Source of the DNA: Polyodon spathula
Lineage: Eukaryota > Chordata > Actinopteri > Acipenseriformes > Polyodontidae
Reading direction: 5' to 3'
DNA: 64,000 nucleotides
NCBI RefSeq assembly: GCF_017654505.1
Contig: NC_054540.1
Span: 43,252,054-43,316,053, forward strand
Part shown: piece by piece, positions 8,746 through 18,875 of the stretch
How the letters are laid out: each line of letters begins with the position of its first letter
Numbering within the stretch: the stretch's first letter is position 1
Notes under the pieces: model-generated
Told to the model about the DNA's origin: nothing
The model's input: the letters and a program-made list of their open reading frames with translations, nothing else
The model's database searches: none
Program-made: the position numbers and the translations under genes

Positions 8746-9749
8746 ACTTGGGCTAATTAGCCATATTATTTTAATTTTTTTTTCAGCTTCATAACTTCAA
8801 ACTGCAATTTTTTTTCTGCTGTGTCACGTCTGCGTGTGTGTGTGCTTGCTTGCTGGGCAGGGCTAACTTTTATGACTGTAGACAAGAGTAACTACTGTAT
8901 CAACATTACATTTAAAAAAACAATAACTTTCTTATAATTAGTTTCATATACACGTTTTCATTTTAGATTTGTTTTTTAAATTTTTTTAACATGTTTCACC
9001 TCAGTAGAGAAGGCAAAACTAAATAGGTCAATCTCATGTAATGCCAAAAATGGTGTTTGTTTACCTTTTCTAGTCGATTCATTACTTATCTGTAGTCGTT
9101 ATTATTGTTAAGCTATGCATTTATTATTTTTTTTTTTATTCAATGTGTAATAGAATGAGGAATAATTATTTTGAGGTTATTTTTATTATTGGTTTAGTTT
9201 GTTTTTACTTTGTATGCAGCCTATGTAAAGAAGAAAGATATTATTTAGCTGTAGTTGTTATTATTATCATTTATCATTTTATTATTAGTTTACTGTATGC
9301 GTGCGTGTGTGTGCGTGTAAAGAACAGTCACTATTATTATTATTAGTTTACTTTTTCTGTTTGTGAAAAAGGATGGAGAATCTTTTACTATTATTATTAT
9401 TATTATTATTATTATTTTATTATTATTATTATTATTATTATATAATTGGTATTTATTTTAATGTTTTATGTGGGGGTGTGTAAGCCAGAACATGGATGAA
9501 GACAATCAGTTCTAGCATCTGGTTCAGTCACTGCAGAAGAGGAGGGCCCTGATTGAAAATAAATAAATACAGCACAATAGAGGAGTTTTTTTTTTTTTTT
9601 GTTGTCTCCCGCCTTCCCAAATAAAATTCTTAATATCAAAGTTTTATTTGAAATATGCATTTTTTTAAAATAAAAAAGAAATTACTTGATAACTTGTGTG
9701 TTGTTTCTTTATTTTTGTACTGAAATATAATTGTATCTCTAAAACAGGG
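8746..9749. other. AT-rich interval without recognisable gene
   Basis: T-rich and A-rich low-complexity DNA with an ATT microsatellite at 9391-9441 and a poly-T near 9587-9600. Short ORFs here have no recognisable motifs. It may include the intron of the piggyBac-like sequence at 8463 but nothing confirms this. Confidence 0.6.
9391..9441. repeat. ATT microsatellite
   Basis: About 16 trinucleotide copies of tta/att, with one interruption. Confidence 0.95.
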
Positions 9750-9933
9750 TGTAGCAGGGCGGTAGGAAAGCCCTGCTGTTTAAATCGTATTGTTTGTTTA
9801 TTTTTAGAACGGGGTCTCCCCCTCTGCCATTGTGTTATTTTGTGTTGGTTTATTTATTATTTATTTTTGTATATTACAATATATTTTGTACGGTAAAGTC
9901 TGTGTGGTTTGTGCATTTATGATTTAATTATAT

Positions 9934-9998
<65 letters not shown>

Positions 9999-10403
9999 AT
10001 ATATATATGACGGAAAACCACTGTTGTTTGGTTATGTTTTGACGGCAAAACCAATAACATGTGTTTGTTTGTTTTCATTTGTTCTGGCAGAAGACGGAGA
10101 TCTCTACTCAATGTAACAGTAGGTCAGGACGACGGTCAACGCTTGCTAATTTAAAACCTTGTGCAGAAGGTGGCCATCTCCCGAATTAAGTGATTAATTT
10201 GTTGTTAATTGGGAGATGGTCACCTGCATAAATACCTGCAGCTCTCTACACTCCGGGTGGGTGTTCAGAGGAAGAACGAGAGCGAGCGAGGAGAGAGAAA
10301 TCTAAAATATAAAATAATACAGGATCAGTGGCAGCAATCTGCAAAGTCCGACCTGTGTGTGCTTTCTTCTGGTCTGACATCACCGCATCTCCTTCCTGCC
10401 ACA
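9750..10403 (+). repeat. 5' LTR of the second element family
   Basis: It begins TGTAGCAGGG and ends CTGCCACA. It contains a long TA repeat (9935-10008), the shared aaaaccttgtgcagaaggtg block at 10154, a TATA-like cataaatacctgcagctctc, and the distal gacatcaccgcatctcc region. It is homologous to 5790-6235 and to the outer parts of 13422-14310. Confidence 0.75.
9935..10008. repeat. TA microsatellite inside the LTR
   Basis: About 35 TA dinucleotides with a short interruption near 9988. Unlike the related LTRs at 5790 and 13422, this one gained the array within its U3-like part. Confidence 0.95.
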
Positions 10404-10423
10404 CGTGGTGTCCAGCGTGGGAT
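10404..10423 (+). promoter_or_regulatory. Primer-binding-site-like segment
   Basis: The sequence cgtggtgtccagcgtgggat directly follows the LTR end. It resembles the segment at 3043 (tggtgtc, gtgggat), consistent with a tRNA primer site of a Gypsy-type element. Confidence 0.5.
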
Positions 10424-10510
10424 CACCAGCGCCTCCTGGACTCAGGCCAGAAGAGGTCCTGAAGAAGATATACTGCACAAGGGTACTGCAGTTTCGTTTT
10501 TTTTTGAATA

Positions 10511-10511
<1 letters not shown>

Positions 10512-10571
<60 letters not shown>
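10512..10571. repeat. TA microsatellite
   Basis: About 29 TA copies located between the primer-site region and the tandem coding array. Tyr/Ile ORFs across it are artefacts. Confidence 0.95.
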
Positions 10572-10574
<3 letters not shown>

Positions 10575-10631
10575 TAGTGGGAGGACCCTGGGAGGTAGAG
10601 GAAGAAAGGTGAGAGGAAGAAAGGAGTGGGA

Positions 10632-11440
10632 AAGAGGGGACATGGACCTGGAGTGGGAGGAGCCCGAACACCCTGCTCTCGAGTGGGAGGAGCCTGAAGG
10701 TCCTGCGCCCAAGTGGGAGGAGACTGAACGTCCTGCACCCGAGTGGGAGGAACCAATGAGTCCATAGCCCAAATGTGGGGAGAGCTTGTTCAGAGCCCAA
10801 GAGGGAGGAGACAGTACATCCACAGCCCAGGTACCCACCAGCAGAGGGAGAATACCTGCTGGTTCCACCACCATGGGAGGATGTCTTGTCACACCCACCT
10901 CCACCAGCAGAGGGAGAATACCTGCTGGTTCCACCTCCACCGCCATGGAGAGGGAGAATACCTACTGGTTCAACCTCCACCGCAATGGGAGTACTGCTTG
11001 TCACTCCCACCTCCACCAGCAGAGGGAGAATACCTGCTGATTCCACTTCAATGGAAGGACTGCTTGTCACTGCCACCTCCACCAGCAGATGGAGAGTACC
11101 TGCTGGTGGCACCTCCACCACCATGGGAGGACAACGTGTCACTCCCACCTCCACCAGCAGAGGGAGAGTACTTGCTGCTGGCACCTTCACCACCGTGGGT
11201 GGACTACGTGCCACTCCCACCTCCACCAGCAGAGGGAGGATGCCTGCTGTTTTCCCCACTGCCACCAGAAGGGGAGGAGCCCCTGCCGCCTTCGCCACCA
11301 GAAGGGGAGGAGCGCTTGCCGCCTTCGCCGCCAGAAGGGAAGGAGCTTCTATCTCCACCACCAGTAGCAAAGCAGCAGGAGCTGCTTCTGGCTCCACCAC
11401 CAGGAGCAGAGCAGCAGGAGCTGCCTCTCCTCTGCCACTT
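10632..11440 (+). repeat. Coding-like tandem array, Pro/Glu/Trp-rich
   Basis: It starts with about four 30-bp units translating as EWEEPE-P-AP. About seven units of 60-66 bp follow, translating as PPPAEGEYLLVPPPPWED with variants. Then come 30-bp units PPEGEE-LPPSP, and finally Ala/Gln-rich units. The good frame shifts near 10950 (from the frame of 10775 to that of 10743), so the protein is broken. As in the element at 2626, repeat lengths are multiples of three and the composition is acidic and proline-rich. The minus-strand ORFs are shadows. Confidence 0.75.
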
Positions 11441-11900
11441 CCACCACCACCGTAGTAGTAGTGGTGAGAACCTCTTTTCGTCGTCCTCTAAAAAGCAGCA
11501 GGAGATGCATCTGTCTCGTCCAACATCAGACGGAGACAGAGGTAGGGGCGATCTCCTCTCTCTCCATCCCCGCTTTCCCGGGAGTAGAATGGGAGAAAGG
11601 GCGGAGCATGGGGGAAAAAAATGCTTCGGCTGCGGTTGGGGGGCGTGGTGTCGATCCGGAACCGAATGGACGACTAGGATGGAACAGGGTTCCAGCGTCG
11701 CATGTCGGACGGAGGGTGTCCGGACAGGCCCGCTGCTGCCCTGCCTCCCACCGCCCAAGGATGCTATTTCTGCATTTCTTTCCCATTGTTGGGGCCCAGA
11801 CCTGTTTATAGTGATCCCTCCTCCGCGACCAGGCCACCCGGTGTATCGTATAAACCCTGACAGTCAGGATGGTCCAGAAAGGACTAAGAACAATTTCAGA

Positions 11901-12056
11901 GTGTGCATGTATGAACACGTGGCCTGAACTCTGCAGAATGCAAAGCTGTACAAACTTATAGCCATTGCTGTACATTACCCTTTAAGTGGCATTTGATTAC
12001 ATATACCCCTGGCAGTCCACATAACTAATGACAATGGCTGAGGGTTAACAATGAAA

Positions 12057-12117
<61 letters not shown>

Positions 12118-13421
12118 GTTTTATTTATGTGGTGTGCCCAATTATTTAGCCTTCAGATTTTCTTCCCAATTTTGAATGTCCAATTATTTTTTTCCTATAC
12201 CATTTATGTGATTGATTTAAATGATTACCTGCCAGACTATGCTTGTCAGAGCATGGAATTTTAGAACATTGTTTCAATGTTTCCATTGGATACATAAGCT
12301 GTCAAATTCATATACTATAGCATTGCATTTGGTTGACACTGGAGCAAGAACCAAAATCTCATGTTTTGCCACAAGAGGTTAATACAGCCCTGACACAAGC
12401 CATTAAAAATCTAGTACAAAAGTTTTATTTCTGAAGCTCACAGAGAGACAGGAATGATAATGGATTTCACTGGTATTTCTCCAAGAGAAAACTGAGTAAG
12501 AAACTTCAGGAATCAATAACTGGTCAGACAGAAAAGACAAAAACTGAAATATAAAGTTTCAGCACATGGTTTAAAATGTTTCCCATATAGGATAACAGAA
12601 ATATTTTCTTTGTGGGAGATTAAACCTTTCTGACAGTCCACATAGGTCCCATTATCAGACCACAAAGTTCCAGAACATGCTTGTACTGTCAGCCAATAAT
12701 ACTGTCACAGTTTACAGATTTTCAGTGGCATAAGCATTAAGAACATGAGTGCGCGAATGAGCAATTAATAGATTTTTACTTTTACTTCCATACATAATGG
12801 AAAACATGTTGATGCATACTTAATAACATTCCAATTACCAGATGTGAATTCACTGATTGATTTCCATGTTGGTACTTATATTTTACATGCAAATTGATAT
12901 CACATTAGAATTGAAGATATCATTAGAAAACAAAGCTGTGGGGTCTTCATCCAAATTCAAAATGTACCACAGGATCTGCATTCAAGGGAGTTTAATAAGC
13001 TGGGCTGCACAGAAAGACTAATTGAACTCTGGTAAAGTAATTTGTCATTTCTGAACACAGAAGTGATTCCAGGTTAATTACATTAAAGTAAATGAATGGA
13101 TGAGCACAGAAACAAATTTGGGGTCACATCAGGATACATTGCATTAATTCACAAGCAGAAAAAATCGAAGTTCCATCATTCCTTCTTGAAACATGCATAA
13201 GCCAACCCCTAATAACTTTCTCCATTGTTATGTATTGCATTCCTTCTATTGGCTTTTTGATAAATACCATCAGAAGTCTTGCAGAAACTTCTTCAGTGTT
13301 TGGTCCACATGGCTGGACCCTGCACTGGGGGGGAAAAGAAAATAACCTTAGATACAGTAAACCCCGCCTGTATAAATCCAGCACAGATCTGTGCTCAGTG
13401 ATGAAATAAACAATTCAACAC
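11901..13421. other. Unassigned interval
   Basis: AT-rich sequence with an ATT microsatellite at 12056-12114 and no frame with recognisable protein motifs. The segment 12120-13420 has no terminal repeats or tails that I could link to a family. The boundary with the LTR element on the left is uncertain. Confidence 0.5.
12056..12114. repeat. ATT microsatellite
   Basis: About 19 uninterrupted trinucleotides. Confidence 0.97.
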
Positions 13422-14310
13422 TGTAACAGGGCGAGCAGCCCTGTACAGTTATTTTTAGAATGGGTTCTCCCCCTCCTCCCCTGTGTTATTTTGTATTTGT
13501 GTATTATGATTTATTTATTGTATTTGTTATTGTTTTGACGGTGTAGCCATATTATGATTTATTTATGTATTTAAATATGACGGCATATATGTGCTTTTTT
13601 GTTAATAAACCCATCCTCTACCAGGAATGATTAAAAACCTTGTGCAGAAGGTGGCCATCTCCCGAATTAATTAAGTGATTAATTTGTTTCTAAATCGGGA
13701 GATATAAACCTATATAAACCCGCACCGCTCTGCAATCGGGTGGGTGTGTTCAGAAGTGGAGAACGGAAGAGCGAGAGGAGAAAGAAATTTAAAAATAAAC
13801 ATAGGATCAGTGAAGGCGATTGCCCAGCCTGACCAGTTTATTTGTGTTTGAGATTTTGTTTTGTTTAATTATTTATTTTAGTGCTCTATGAGCAAGTGTT
13901 TTGTTTTTATTTAAATATTTTATTTATTTTTGTTGTTTGAATAAACGGCGGGCACAGCGCGTTCTTTTGAACTTTTTTTTTTGTTTGTTTTTTTTTTTTC
14001 GTTTTACTACGTGAGGATTAAGAGAGCAGCAGCAACGGTTGCAGCAGCCGCAGCCCAAGAGGGTGGAGTCGTGCGTCCACAGTCCAAGAGGGGGTAGTCG
14101 GTGCGTTCACAGCCCAATAAGGAGGAGTGGTTGTTTCCACATCCCAAGAAGGGGGAGTTGGTGCGTCCACAGCCCAGATACCCACCAGCAGAGGGAGAAA
14201 ACCTGCTGGTTCTTTTGAACTGCGCTTTCTTTTGAACTGCAGTATTTACCTGCCTGTTTATTATTCTTCCGGCCTCTGGCCTGATGTCACCGCAACGTCA
14301 TCCTCTCACA
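13422..14310 (+). mobile_element. Chimeric LTR unit carrying a piece of internal repeat array
   Basis: It starts TGTAACAGGG, ends CCTCTCACA, and is flanked by the duplication AACAC (13417-13421 and 14311-14315), so it integrated as one unit. Residues 13422 to about 13985 match an LTR up to the aataaacggc region. 14020-14210 is not LTR but matches the interior of the 9750 element (units reading VRPQ-K-G and then PPAEGENLLV). 14211-14310 is the distal end of an LTR. Both joints carry ttcttttgaact. The likely origin is template switching during reverse transcription, or internal deletion after integration between two LTRs. Confidence 0.75.
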
Positions 14311-14315
14311 AACAC

Positions 14316-14775
14316 ATTTATATTTCCCATTTCCATTTTTCTGTTCATTATTAGCAGCTTGTGCACTGTGCTGAGGTGTGCTTGAAATCTGGTTAGAAAG
14401 ACTTAAGCATGTTTCATACAGGCACTGAGAGCCGCACAAGATCATTTTTTGATTTCTTAAAACTGAACAGAAATCTAGACAATCTTTGTGTTCTATATCA
14501 TCATGTTTCCTTTAAACATAAATGTTTGGAGCCATTGAATCAATTGTGGAATCATTGAACTGGATGTAACCTTCATCAGGACCTCAAATGGAATACAATT
14601 AAATATATCTCTGCACTGAAAGCATGGCAACTTTCCTGTGATATTTTAATCAGTGAAAGATGCCTTTCTTGCTTCTGTTTCTTTAGATAAATAACCTTGC
14701 CTCTTCCATCCCTTGGATTTCTTGCTTTGTTTGTCTTTTACCTGTTTTTGTTTTGCATAACTTACTGTTCAGGAC
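14316..14775. other. Unassigned interval
   Basis: No gene, tandem array or terminal repeats seen. It ends where a CR1-like LINE tail begins (ggacataagaacatttatga). Confidence 0.6.
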
Positions 14776-15033
14776 ATAAGAACATTTATGAACGAAAGGG
14801 GGCCATTCAGCTCATCTAAGCTTGTCCAGTTCCAAGTGGCTGATTGATCTCAGAATGTTGTCAAACGGAATCTTAAAAGATCCAAGTGATTCTGCGTCAA
14901 CAACATGATTAGGTAACCCATTCCATACACCCACTGCTCTTTGTGTGAATAAGTATCTCTTTCCCTCTGTTCTAAATCTATCTGTACCTAATTTCCAGTT
15001 GTGTCCTTTGGTCCTGCTTTCTGCACTACCCTT

Positions 15034-15213
15034 TATTTTGTTTAGAGTTTTGCATGTTCGATGCTACAGGGGTGATATAAGGGGGTGATGGCTGTTGTTC
15101 CAGTGATGGCAGCATGGGCCAGGAATAAAGCTACATGTTAGAGAGTGTTTGTTCTGACATTTAATAAATAACAACGTTAAGTACATGAGTCTTGCGTCCT
15201 ACCTAACACAACA
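15034..15213 (+). repeat. 5' LTR of the 15-18.8 kb Gypsy
   Basis: It starts at tattttgtttagag (the 3' copy has tgttatgtttagag, so the TG start has mutated) and ends cacaaca. It contains aataaagctacatgttagag and an aataaataacaacgtta region. It is followed by tttggcgacgaggatgg, a primer-binding-type segment that also supplies the gag ATG. Confidence 0.85.
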
Positions 15214-15226
15214 TTTGGCGACGAGG

Positions 15227-16031
15227 ATGGCTGATTTTTCGTTACCGCCATCTGCATCATTAATGACTGTCCCAGACGAGCCGACAGTGACATGGCACCG
15301 GTGGCATCAATCCTTCCAAACTTACTTATTAGCGTTGGGTTTATAAGATGTGGAGGACGCACATCTTTTACACTGCTTGGTGTGGAACGCCAGCGCATTT
15401 TCTCAACTTGCTAACCAGCGGACGACACGTTTAAAGCAGCTGTTGATGCCCTGTCTGCACATTTCGGCCCCTGGCAGAGTGTTCTTCTCAACCACTTTCA
15501 GTTTCGTCAGCGAGCTCAGCAGCCGGGTGAGTCAATTATACAGTTCATATTGGCATTGAGAGAGCTAGTACAGCACTGCAAATTCAGAATGCTGCAGGAC
15601 GAATTAATAAGAGATCAGTTAATTGAAAAAACATGTTGTGCACGACTGAGGGAGCGCCTGTTATTAGAATCTGATGACTTATCATTAGGGAAAGCAGTGG
15701 ATATTGGAAAGCAAGTGGAAGCTGCATTAGCAGATGCTAGTAAACTAACAGGTTCCTCAACACCATCATTTTTAGACATAACTGCACAAGTGCCTGTACA
15801 AAAAGTGCAAAATAATTCTCCATCATGTCCCAGGAGGTGCACTACTTGTGGGTCTCTCAAGCATGCTACTCGTTCTCCTGAGTGTCCAGCAATTGGCCAG
15901 CATTGTAGGAACTGCCAAGGATTGAACCACTTTGCCCAGTAGTGCCGCTCAGCACCCACCTCACCTGCTACCGCATCTGACACTGCAACTTCATCACCAA
16001 TAGCAATCAACTCAGTGTCCCAGTCAACCAT
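15227..16031 (+). pseudogene. Gypsy gag
   Basis: The ATG at 15227 starts MADFSLPPS, just after the primer site. There is a stop near 15345, then a frameshift near 15430. The frame recovers at about 15500 and is open from 15550: LRELVQHCKF, LRERLLLESDDLSLGKAVDI, then cysteine motifs CTTCGSLKH and CRNCQGLNHFAQ. A stop falls just before the last zinc-knuckle Cys (the codon after FAQ is tag). Gag would package the element RNA. Confidence 0.8.
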
Positions 16032-16047
16032 TCCCTTTAAACCTGCG

Positions 16048-16330
16048 GTTGCTATGTAAATGACATTTTGATTCCGCTGCTGCTTAATACTGGCACCAAG
16101 GTCTCACTCATAAATAAGACAAATTTTTTTTTTTCACACATTCCCCTACAGCAGACTTCAATGACTCTCTGGTTATGGCCATGCCCCAGTCACCATGCTG
16201 GGCACTGCCTGCCTGTCTGTGCGGTACAAAAACCACACCCTTGCTCATTCAATTTTCTACATCACTGCTACTGGTGCCAATTTGATGAGGCTGGACTAAT
16301 TTCAAAGCCTACACTTTCGGCTGTCTGATT
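16048..16330 (+). pseudogene. Gypsy protease remnant
   Basis: The frame after the gag stop reads DILIPLLLNTGTKVSLINK. This matches the LLDTGA-VSLI core of Gypsy aspartic proteases, but the catalytic Asp is Asn. The following T-run at 16122-16134 causes a shift, and the rest is degenerate. Confidence 0.65.
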
Positions 16331-16429
16331 CCTGTGGCACAGATGTCCTGCATGTCACAAACACCTGGCACCACACATTCCCCACATTGTTTACAGGATT
16401 GGGGTGCATCACTGACTTTGTACACCAGC

Positions 16430-16790
16430 CAAAAGTCAACCTGGCTGTAACCCCAGTCATCCAACTCCTGCAGAGAAGGCCTCTGTCTCTCTGAGATCAA
16501 GTCACAGCAGAATTATAGCGCCTCCTCGACTCAGACATCATCAAATCTATCAACGCCTCCACTTGGATTTCGAACCTGGTCATCGCACGCAAAAACTGCG
16601 AGAACTGCGCCTGTGTGTGGACCTCCATGCCATCGACAAAGCCATAATTCCAGATAAATACCCCCTGCCCACCACAGAAGAACTCACCACACATTTCACG
16701 CCTATCTTCTTGCATATGGACGCCATCCAGACCCTCCCGGACCCACAGTCAGTATCCCAACTGGTATCTTTGCTAGGTATGGCACAAATG
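16430..16790 (+). pseudogene. Gypsy RT, N-terminal part with internal deletion
   Basis: It reads LAVTPVIQLLQRRPLSL, then LLDSDIIKSINASTWISNLVIARK, then in another frame IIPDKYPLPTTEELTTHF. These are the first RT blocks. The catalytic palm blocks, including the YxDD box, are absent. Sequence jumps near 16720 from HFTPIFLHMDAIQTLPDP into the post-RT connection (QLVSLLGMAQ). Confidence 0.75.
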
Positions 16791-17335
16791 ATCTCCGTTT
16801 CCTCCCACAGTTTGCCTCCACTACGGCTCCACTATGTCACCGCCTCAAAAAGGACATACCGCAGGAGTGGACAACAGCTTGTCGTCATGCCGTGCAGACT
16901 ATTTAGCTTTAGTTCACTTCGGCCCCTATGCTGGCACATTTCAGTCTTGCAGCACCCACAGTTGTTACCTGTGATGCCTCTGCAGTGGCACTGGATGCTG
17001 TACTGTCACAGCTTCATGAATGTGTAGAGAAACCAGTGGCATTTGCTTCCCATTTCCTCACAGCAGCTGAACAAAAGTTCTCGGTAGGTGAGAGGGAAAC
17101 ATTGGCCTGCATTTGGGCATGTGAGCGCTGGCATCTCTACTTTTATGGCAGAGCCTTCACAATGCAAACTGACCATCTAGCTCTCATTGCACTTTTGTCC
17201 ACTAGCAGCTCGGGACATAAACCCCTACAGCCACTGAGATGGGCTGACCGCTTAAACCAGTACAATTATACTCTAGAATTCACACCAGGCCGACAGAACA
17301 CAGTTTGCTGATCTTTTGTCAAGAGCAGTCGCTCC
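16791..17335 (+). pseudogene. Gypsy RNase H
   Basis: The frame open over 16928-17311 reads MLAHFSLAAPTVVTCDASAVALDAVLSQL, then EKPVAFASHFLTAAEQKFSVGERETLACIWACERWHLYFYGR, then TDHLAL and LRWADRLNQYNYTLEF-PGRQNTV. The expected RNase H residues (the Asp of CDAS, the Glu of GERE, the Asp of QTDH) are visible. Each of these is known from Gypsy RNase H domains, which degrade the RNA of the hybrid. The frame stops directly before the expected ADLLSR. Confidence 0.85.
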
Positions 17336-17389
17336 ACCAGCAGGTAACAGACACTGAACAAGACCTAGTGCAACTGCTTCAATTATCCC

Positions 17390-18523
17390 TGTCTGCGGTT
17401 GTCTCCATGGAACTTCTGCGTAAAGGCTGTTTACCACGCTCCGCACCTATATCAGAGGCAGGTGGCCATCCAGCGTGGAAGGGGAGTTGTTGCCCTATTA
17501 CAGAGTGAGAGCAGAGTTATCCTGCTGGGAGGACGTCTGTATTGCCAGGGGTCACCGCACCCTGATTCCAGCAGCTCTGAGAAAACAGGTCTTGAGAATG
17601 GCACATGAAGGACATTTTGGGGTGGTTAAACTTAAACAGCACTGCAGGGACATTGTCTGATGGCCAAACATCAATCAAGACATCGAGCTCATGGTCAAGG
17701 ATTTCACTGCATTCCTCCTCAGCGGCAAGTCTTTTCCACTCCTGCCCCTCTGTCTCCTGTGCAGTGGCCGTCCGCACCTTGGAAGCATCTCCAGGTGGAC
17801 CTCTCTGGAGAACTGCATGACGCTCCAGCTCATGCTCAATACCTCTTAGTTGTGCATGACCTTCATTCAAGGTGGCCAGCAGCTCTGCTGATGGGGTCAG
17901 TCACCACTCAAGCAGTGATTCAAAGGCTGGATTCGTTGTTTGCTCATTGTGGCCTACCAGACATCATTACCACAGACAACGGGCCACAATTCATCTCAAC
18001 CGACTTTACTACTTACCTGGCAGAAAAAGCTATAAAACACATCAGGACAGCCTTATACCACCCCTAGGCTAACGGAAATGTGGAGCGTCTCAACCAGATG
18101 CTAAAGAATGGCATTCGTGATTACCTGACCAAGGGCTCGCAGTTTGAAGCAGCTCTCCTGCAAACCGTCCTACACTTCTGTGCCTCTAAACATGCAACTA
18201 CAGGGGTGTCTCTAGCGTTACTGATGCTGGGAAGGGAATTACAACTCCCTCTTGATTGCCTTACTTTTGCAAAGATTAATCTTGCACCGTTAGCTACACA
18301 TTTGCACATAGAGGCTCAGCAGCAGCGTATGAAGTTGAGGTTTAACCAGTCCAGGAGGGCCAAACCACATACATTGCAGGATCAGGACTTGGTGCATGTC
18401 TGGCTTCCCCGGCGTCACAGCAAGCTACAACCTCGATGGTCAGAACCGTCACAGATCATAAAAAAGCTGGGTCCAGCCACTAACCATCTGCATATGAGTC
18501 ATGATGCTATGCAGATAGCCTGA
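17390..18523 (+). pseudogene. Gypsy integrase (DDE core recognisable)
   Basis: A degenerate zinc-binding region lies at 17430-17690 with two stops. The catalytic core then reads LQVDLSGELHDA (first Asp), YLLVVHDLHSRWPAAL, TTDNGPQFIST (second Asp) and NGNVERLNQMLKN (Glu). A stop falls between the second Asp and the Glu (YHP*ANGNVER at 18065). The C-terminal part runs to AMQIA and a stop at 18523. All three acidic residues survive but the reading frame does not. Confidence 0.88.
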
Positions 18524-18640
18524 GGAAGGTTCCTGTGTCAACATAAGCACAAGGAGGGGGGAGCACTCCTTTACTTTTTCCTGGCAGCCCCCAGCTGTGA
18601 TTGAAATGGGCCTGCAACCCCACCTGCTAATTGTGTTTAA

Positions 18641-18658
18641 AAAGGGGGGGGGGGGGGG
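18641..18658 (+). promoter_or_regulatory. Polypurine tract of the Gypsy element
   Basis: A run of A then about 15 G directly precedes the 3' LTR at 18659. This is the expected site for plus-strand priming. Confidence 0.8.
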
Positions 18659-18828
18659 TGTTATGTTTAGAGTTTTGCATGTTTGATGCTATAGGGGTAA
18701 CATAAAGGGGTGACAAGTGTTGTTCTGGTGAAGACACCGTAGGCTAGGAATAAAGCTACGTGTTAGAGAGTGTTTGTTCTGACATTTAATAAATAACAAC
18801 GTTATTAAGTATCCTACCTGAGACAACA
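18659..18828 (+). repeat. 3' LTR of the 15-18.8 kb Gypsy
   Basis: It begins tgttatgtttagag and ends gagacaaca, followed by CCCTT. It is homologous along its length to 15034-15213 with scattered substitutions and small gaps. Confidence 0.88.
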
Positions 18829-18875
18829 CCCTTAAAGTATTGATTCCGGTTAACAAGGTCAACTCCCTTTAATAT

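Larger units (their letters stand above)
9750..11900 (+). mobile_element. Second non-autonomous LTR element with Pro/Glu-rich tandem interior (3' LTR not found)
   Basis: A 654-bp LTR (9750-10403) is followed by a primer-site-like segment, a TA repeat and then a tandem coding-like array, with no pol genes. A G-rich tail and a segment near 11760-11850 end the recognisable interior. No matching 3' LTR occurs before 13422, and the LTR there has its own target duplication, so this copy is probably 3'-truncated. The architecture (LTR, primer site, coding minisatellite, no enzymes) parallels the element at 2626-4893 although the repeat sequence is unrelated. The right limit is approximate. Confidence 0.65.
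15034..18828 (+). mobile_element. Degenerate full-length Ty3/Gypsy element
   Basis: Short LTRs of about 180 and 170 bp bound the element, with the target duplication CCCTT on both sides. In order it holds a primer-site-like segment, gag, protease, RT, RNase H, integrase and a G-rich polypurine tract. Every gene is broken by stops or frameshifts, and a stretch of RT is deleted, so it is not autonomous. The LTRs differ at many positions (for example gggtgatataag versus gggtaacataaa), so the insertion is old compared with the one at 2626. It sits inside the CR1-like LINE tail. Confidence 0.92.
14776..18875 (-). mobile_element. CR1-like LINE 3' end, split by a Gypsy element
   Basis: The antisense strand of 14776-15033 encodes a degenerate RT C-terminus (the pattern GHNWKLGTDRF, then RYLFTQRAVGVWNGLP) followed by the typical tail giving AEWPPF and a terminal cataagaac repeat. 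After the Gypsy insertion it resumes at 18829 with cttaaagtattgattccggt. CCCTT is duplicated at 15029-15033 and 18829-18833. It is 5'-truncated near 18875. Similar tails are at 22627, 30345 and 46120. Confidence 0.75.

Noticed and set aside
8463..9749. Full piggyBac element ending before the LTR
   Set aside because: No CAAAGGGTTAA-type right end was found before 9750.
9917..10111. ORFs containing long Ile/Tyr runs at TA repeats (also near 10512, 28937, 50681)
   Set aside because: Microsatellite translation only.
10743..11927. Single intact 394-codon gene in the second LTR element
   Set aside because: The good repeat frame changes near 10950, and the last part reads unrelated non-coding sequence.
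9750..14310. One LTR retrotransposon bounded by the LTRs at 9750 and 13422
   Set aside because: The downstream unit has its own AACAC duplication on both sides, so it integrated independently.
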